Source: Pseudomonas sp. TH43 (GTDB lineage Bacteria > Pseudomonadota > Gammaproteobacteria > Pseudomonadales > Pseudomonadaceae). From it: a DNA stretch of 64,000 bases. Numbering within the stretch: the first letter of the stretch is position 1; each line of letters begins with the position of its first letter. The notes under the pieces were generated by a model. It was not told where the DNA came from. It saw only the letters and a list, made by a program, of their open reading frames with translations, and did not search any database. The stretch is from positions 682,001 to 746,000 of the forward strand of contig NZ_JAEKFI010000003.1 of NCBI RefSeq assembly GCF_016650635.1. Direction: 5' to 3'. Made by a program: the position numbers and the translations under genes. This document shows, piece by piece, positions 61,138 through 64,000 of this stretch.

Positions 61138-61623
61138 ATGAGTACGTTGCAGTGGGTCGGCTTGTTGGCACTGGCCGCGTTTGCCGGAGCGGTGGTGCCG
61201 TTTCAGAGTGCGATCAACAGTAATCTGGCACGCGGATTGGGGCATCCGTTGTGGGCGACTCTGGTGTCGTTGCTGGTGAGTGTGCTGGTTTTGTTGCCGG
61301 TGATTCTGGCGTTGCGATTGCCGTTGCCGTCAGGGTCGTTTATCAGCAAGGCGCCGTTGTGGATGTGGGCCGGTGGTGCTTTTGGCGTGTGTTTTGTGGC
61401 GCTGGCGGTGGTGTTGCTGCCCAAACTCGGAGCTTCGGGGTTTATTGCCTTGGCACTGGCCGGGCAGGTGCTGGCTTCTATGATGCTGGATCACTTCGGT
61501 TTGTTCGGGTTGGTAGAGAAACAGCTGACCTTGCCACGGCTGTTTGGGGCGCTGTTGTTGATTGCGGGGGTGGGGTTGATTCAGTTTGGCGATTCACCGG
61601 GAAGGGTTTTGGCACCCCAATAA
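61138..61623 (+). CDS. YdcZ/DUF606 family (DMT superfamily) membrane protein
   Basis: The 161-residue protein has four to five hydrophobic segments (VGLLALAAFAGAVVPFQSAI, then LVSLLVSVLVLLPVILALRL) and GLGHPLWATLVSLLV typical of DUF606, a half-size DMT transporter that usually works as a dimer. The ATG at 61138 follows TTGGAG; a GTG two codons upstream is less likely. It is divergent from the LysR gene, its probable regulator. Confidence 0.87.
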   Translation: MSTLQWVGLLALAAFAGAVVPFQSAINSNLARGLGHPLWATLVSLLVSVLVLLPVILALRLPLPSGSFISKAPLWMWAGGAFGVCFVALAVVLLPKLGASGFIALALAGQVLASMMLDHFGLFGLVEKQLTLPRLFGALLLIAGVGLIQFGDSPGRVLAPQ

Positions 61624-61624
61624 G

Positions 61625-61675
61625 ATCAAAAGATCGCAGCCTTCGGCAGCTCCTACCGAAGGCTGCAATCTTTTC
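61625..61675 (+). repeat. Palindromic intergenic repeat, possibly also a terminator
   Basis: GCAGCCTTCGG (61636-61646) pairs with CCGAAGGCTGC (61656-61666), followed by AATCTTTT. The start GATCAAAAGATC and the arm match the copy at 24660-24711. It lies between convergent genes. Confidence 0.75.
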
Positions 61676-61681
61676 AGCGGC

Positions 61682-63013
61682 TCAATACTTGTCGAGCGTG
61701 CGCAATTTCTGCGGCAAGCCCCACAGCAGCAGCGCTGCTGCAATCAGCGCCGCCACGCCGATCACATACAGCGCCGGAGTGGTGCTGCCGGTCAGGTCCT
61801 TGATGGAGCCGACCATCACCGGGCTGACAATCCCGCCGAATTGCCCAAGGGTGTTGATCACTGCAATCCCGCCCGCTGCCCCTGCGCCAGCACCGGCCAG
61901 CAACTTCGGTGGCAAGGTCCAGAAGCTCGGGATCGCGGCAATGATGCCGGCACCGAGCAGGCCGAGCGCGACGATCAGGAACGTGGTGTGATCGGCGAAA
62001 ATCCCCGCGCTGAAGAAGCCGATCGCGCCAACGATCACCAACCCGGCGACAAACTTGCGGCGCTCGCCGGTCGCGTCCGACAACCGCCCGATCACCACCA
62101 TGGTGATTGCACCGCAGATGTACGGGATGGCCGTCAGCAGACCAATCATCACCGGACTTTCGGTGCCGGCGCTGCGGATCAACTGCGGTGCCCAGAAGTT
62201 GAGGCCATAGGAGGCGACCTGAATCAGGAAGTAGATCAGCCCCAACGTCAGGAATCCCGGAATTTTCAGCGCCGCCAGCAACGAGCCGCCGCTTTTGTGC
62301 GGCTCATGATGAGCGATGCGGCTGGACAGCAGTTTCTTCTCCTGCGGGGTCAACCAGTGCGCGTCCTCGATACGGTCCTTGAGCAGCATCAGCACCAGAA
62401 ACCCCAAGCCAACGCACGGCACACCACCGAGCAGGAACAACCAATGCCACCCGCGCATTTGCAGCACGCCATCGAGGTGTTCCAGCACCAGCCCGGAAAA
62501 CGGCGCCCCAACCAGACCGGCAAACGCCGAGGCCAGAAACAGCATCGACGTAATGCGCCCACGGAAGTGCTGCGGGAACCACAGTGTCAGGTAATACAGC
62601 ACGCCCGGCGCGAAACCCGCTTCCATCGCGCCAATCAAAAAGCGCAACGCGTAGAACTGCCACTCGCTGGTGACGAAGACCATCAGCGCGGTCGCCACGC
62701 CCCAGGACATCATGATTCGGGCGATCCAGCGTCGCGCGCCGACCTTGTACAGCATCATGTTGCTCGGCACTTCGAAGAGCACATAACCGACCACGAACAG
62801 CCCGGCACCGAGACCATAAGCGGTGTTGCTCAGATTCAGGTCGGCTTGCAGCTGGAATTTCGCAAAGCTGATGTTGATGCGGTCAAAAAAGGCGAACAGG
62901 TAGCAAACCATGATCAACGGCATCAGCCGCCAGGCGACTTTGCTGACCAGGGCTTTCTCGGCATCTTTATCGACGGACGAGCTCGCGCCCGCCTCCATAA
63001 CGTTGAGGCTCAT
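61682..63013 (-). CDS. MFS transporter (anion:cation symporter/ACS type)
   Basis: The 443-residue protein has twelve hydrophobic segments with ACS-type features: MPLIMVCYLFAFFDRINISF, the signature GYVLFEVPSNMMLYKVGARR and FLIGAMEAGFAPGVLYYLTL. Such transporters take up organic acids, including aromatic acids and sugar acids. It lies next to an HMG-CoA lyase-family gene on the same strand, so a link to organic-acid or branched-chain breakdown is possible. GGAG precedes the ATG at 63013; a frame to 63142 reads through a REP pair. Confidence 0.92.
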   Translation of the reverse strand: MSLNVMEAGASSSVDKDAEKALVSKVAWRLMPLIMVCYLFAFFDRINISFAKFQLQADLNLSNTAYGLGAGLFVVGYVLFEVPSNMMLYKVGARRWIARIMMSWGVATALMVFVTSEWQFYALRFLIGAMEAGFAPGVLYYLTLWFPQHFRGRITSMLFLASAFAGLVGAPFSGLVLEHLDGVLQMRGWHWLFLLGGVPCVGLGFLVLMLLKDRIEDAHWLTPQEKKLLSSRIAHHEPHKSGGSLLAALKIPGFLTLGLIYFLIQVASYGLNFWAPQLIRSAGTESPVMIGLLTAIPYICGAITMVVIGRLSDATGERRKFVAGLVIVGAIGFFSAGIFADHTTFLIVALGLLGAGIIAAIPSFWTLPPKLLAGAGAGAAGGIAVINTLGQFGGIVSPVMVGSIKDLTGSTTPALYVIGVAALIAAALLLWGLPQKLRTLDKY

Positions 63014-63080
63014 AGCTTTTCTCCAGACGGACTGCCAGTGGGCGTCCGATTGTTTTTGTTGTCTGGTTATGACGCTGTTC

Positions 63081-63172
63081 CTGCAGGAGCCGAGCTTGCT
63101 CGCGAAGGCGTCAGTGCAGGCGATATCGCTGCTGAATGACACAGCGCTTTCGCGAGCAAGCCTTGCTCCTGC
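63081..63172. repeat. REP pair (inverted), MFS / HMG-CoA lyase-family junction
   Basis: Arms near 63081-63110 (CTGCAGGAGCCGAGCTTGCT) and 63145-63172 are inverted copies with CGCGAGCAAG centres. It lies between two genes of the same direction, unlike most other pairs here. Confidence 0.82.
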
Positions 63173-63190
63173 AAAGAGGGATTTCGCTGG

Positions 63191-64000
63191 TCAGGTGGGG
63201 ATTGGGTGCAGGTCGCAGTTACGTCCGGCCTTGGCCAATTGACCGGGAACTTCGTGGCCCAGAAGATCAGGCAGACCGCGCGACAGTTGCAGTAACAGCG
63301 GCAGGTCGATACCCGTGTGGATGCCGATTTCATCGCACAGGTTGACCAGATCTTCAGTGCAGATATTGCCCGAGGCACCCGGCGCAAACGGGCAACCGCC
63401 AAGCCCGCCAAGCGCCGCGTCGAAACGCCGGGCACCGGCTTCGTACGCTGCCAGCACATTGCACAGACCGAGACCACGTGTGTTGTGGAAGTGCAGGGTC
63501 AGATCGCTCGCTGAAACGCGCTGCAAGACTCGCCGCACCAGCCGATCCACCTGACGCGGATTGGCCATGCCGGTGGTGTCGGCAAGCGTGATGCCCTGAA
63601 TGCCAAGCGCCTGATAAGCGTCGACGATTTGCAGCACACGGTCCTCGTCTATCCGGCCTTCGAACGGACAACCAAACGTGGTCGCGATACTGCCGTTCAG
63701 GCGCACACCCGAGCCGCTGGCAAACGCGACAATGTCGGCAAACGCCGCCAATGAATCCTCGCAACGCATACGCATATTGGCCAGGTTGTGGGTCTGGCTG
63801 GCGGACATCACCAGGTTCAGCTCATCGGCGCCCGCCTCCAACGCGCGCTGCGCGCCCTTGAGGTTGGGGATCAGTGCAACGTAGATCACGCCGGACTGCC
63901 GTTGTATGCCGTGGAAAACCTGTTCACCGTCACGCAGTGCCGGGATGGCTTTCGGCGAGACGAACGAACCGGCCTCGATACGACTGAAACCGGCCTGCGA
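63191..64000 (-). CDS. HMG-CoA lyase family enzyme, N-terminus outside window
   Basis: The frame runs from the window end to the stop at 63191, giving the C-terminal 269 residues. It has FSRIEAGSFVSPKAIPAL at the visible start, NGSIATTFGCPFEGRID, GITLADTTGMANPRQVDRLV, LHFHNTRGLGLCNVLAAYEA and GLGGCPFAPGASGNICTEDL with the catalytic cysteine loop of HMG-CoA lyase. These enzymes split HMG-CoA or a related acyl-CoA; the neighbouring MFS transporter suggests a dedicated catabolic operon whose first genes are outside. Confidence 0.87.
   Translation of the reverse strand, partial: SQAGFSRIEAGSFVSPKAIPALRDGEQVFHGIQRQSGVIYVALIPNLKGAQRALEAGADELNLVMSASQTHNLANMRMRCEDSLAAFADIVAFASGSGVRLNGSIATTFGCPFEGRIDEDRVLQIVDAYQALGIQGITLADTTGMANPRQVDRLVRRVLQRVSASDLTLHFHNTRGLGLCNVLAAYEAGARRFDAALGGLGGCPFAPGASGNICTEDLVNLCDEIGIHTGIDLPLLLQLSRGLPDLLGHEVPGQLAKAGRNCDLHPIPT

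Noticed and set aside
61586..63139. 517-codon plus-strand reading frame
   Set aside because: It is exactly antisense to the MFS transporter, with composition typical of a high-GC shadow frame (Gln/Arg/His-rich) and no domain.
1..64000. CRISPR arrays or insertion sequences
   Set aside because: No evenly spaced identical repeats and no transposase or integrase frame were found; the palindromic repeats present are REP-type.

Overview
The window is chromosomal DNA of a fluorescent Pseudomonas, most like the P. fluorescens species complex. The evidence is the algU-mucA-mucB-mucD stress/alginate regulon without mucC, a PhaG transacylase, an OprD-family tricarboxylate porin with a Tct transporter, a chromosomal FosA, and many paired Pseudomonas REP palindromes between genes. 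No CRISPR array, rRNA, insertion sequence or intact prophage was seen.

Layout. 1-3127: a minus-strand surface-glycan operon (GT2 glycosyltransferase, methyltransferase, GtrA flippase-like protein and a large membrane protein cut by the window edge). 3128-9257: core genes, namely tRNA-Ser(CGA), purC, a metallo-beta-lactamase-fold hydrolase, bamC and dapA, with gcvR and bcp divergent. 9258-12262: an AI-2E/PerM-type permease, a TusA-like protein and a BepA-like metalloprotease. 12344-16243: algU-mucA-mucB-mucD with the AlgU-dependent autoregulatory promoter still legible. 16718-20942: nadB, ygfX, sdhE, ygfZ and an HDOD protein. 21052-28782: the two-component system TctDE divergent from opdH-tctC-tctB-tctA plus an AbrB-like membrane protein; three GAAAG half-sites spaced 11 bp apart lie in the control region. 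28910-34244: ung, an enoyl-CoA hydratase-family enzyme, two tyrosine-rich lipoproteins, a CWC-type Cys-rich protein, rsuA and phaG.

34403-36960 is the most accessory-looking stretch. It starts at tRNA-Gly(CCC) and carries a zeta-toxin-type kinase, a 52-residue reading frame overlapping its stop codon, a HicB-like gene with no HicA, and a DUF6124-type gene behind a long leader rich in inverted repeats. The zeta and hicB-like genes are each preceded by a copy of the same roughly 95 bp sequence.

38136-52095 is a full tellurium-resistance (Ter) stress system. In transcription order on the minus strand it holds an ATP-grasp ligase, a TerD-like/trypsin-like protease fusion, a phosphoribosyltransferase, a HAD phosphatase, a StiP-type phosphoribosyltransferase, a CitE-like lyase, a second HAD phosphatase and then terZ-terA-terB-terC-terD-terE, ending at a strong terminator. 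terF (TerD-like plus vWA) lies convergently. The first block fits the proposed Ter-linked synthesis of a nucleoside-like metabolite; most junctions overlap, so proteins are probably made in step.

52259-64000 is ordinary accessory chromosome: tam, two AidA/PixA inclusion-body proteins, a small membrane protein, DUF4142 and KGG stress proteins, a diguanylate cyclase, a LysE-type exporter, fosA, two tandem secreted paralogues of unknown function, a LysR regulator with a divergent YdcZ-type membrane protein, an MFS transporter and an HMG-CoA lyase-family gene cut by the window end.
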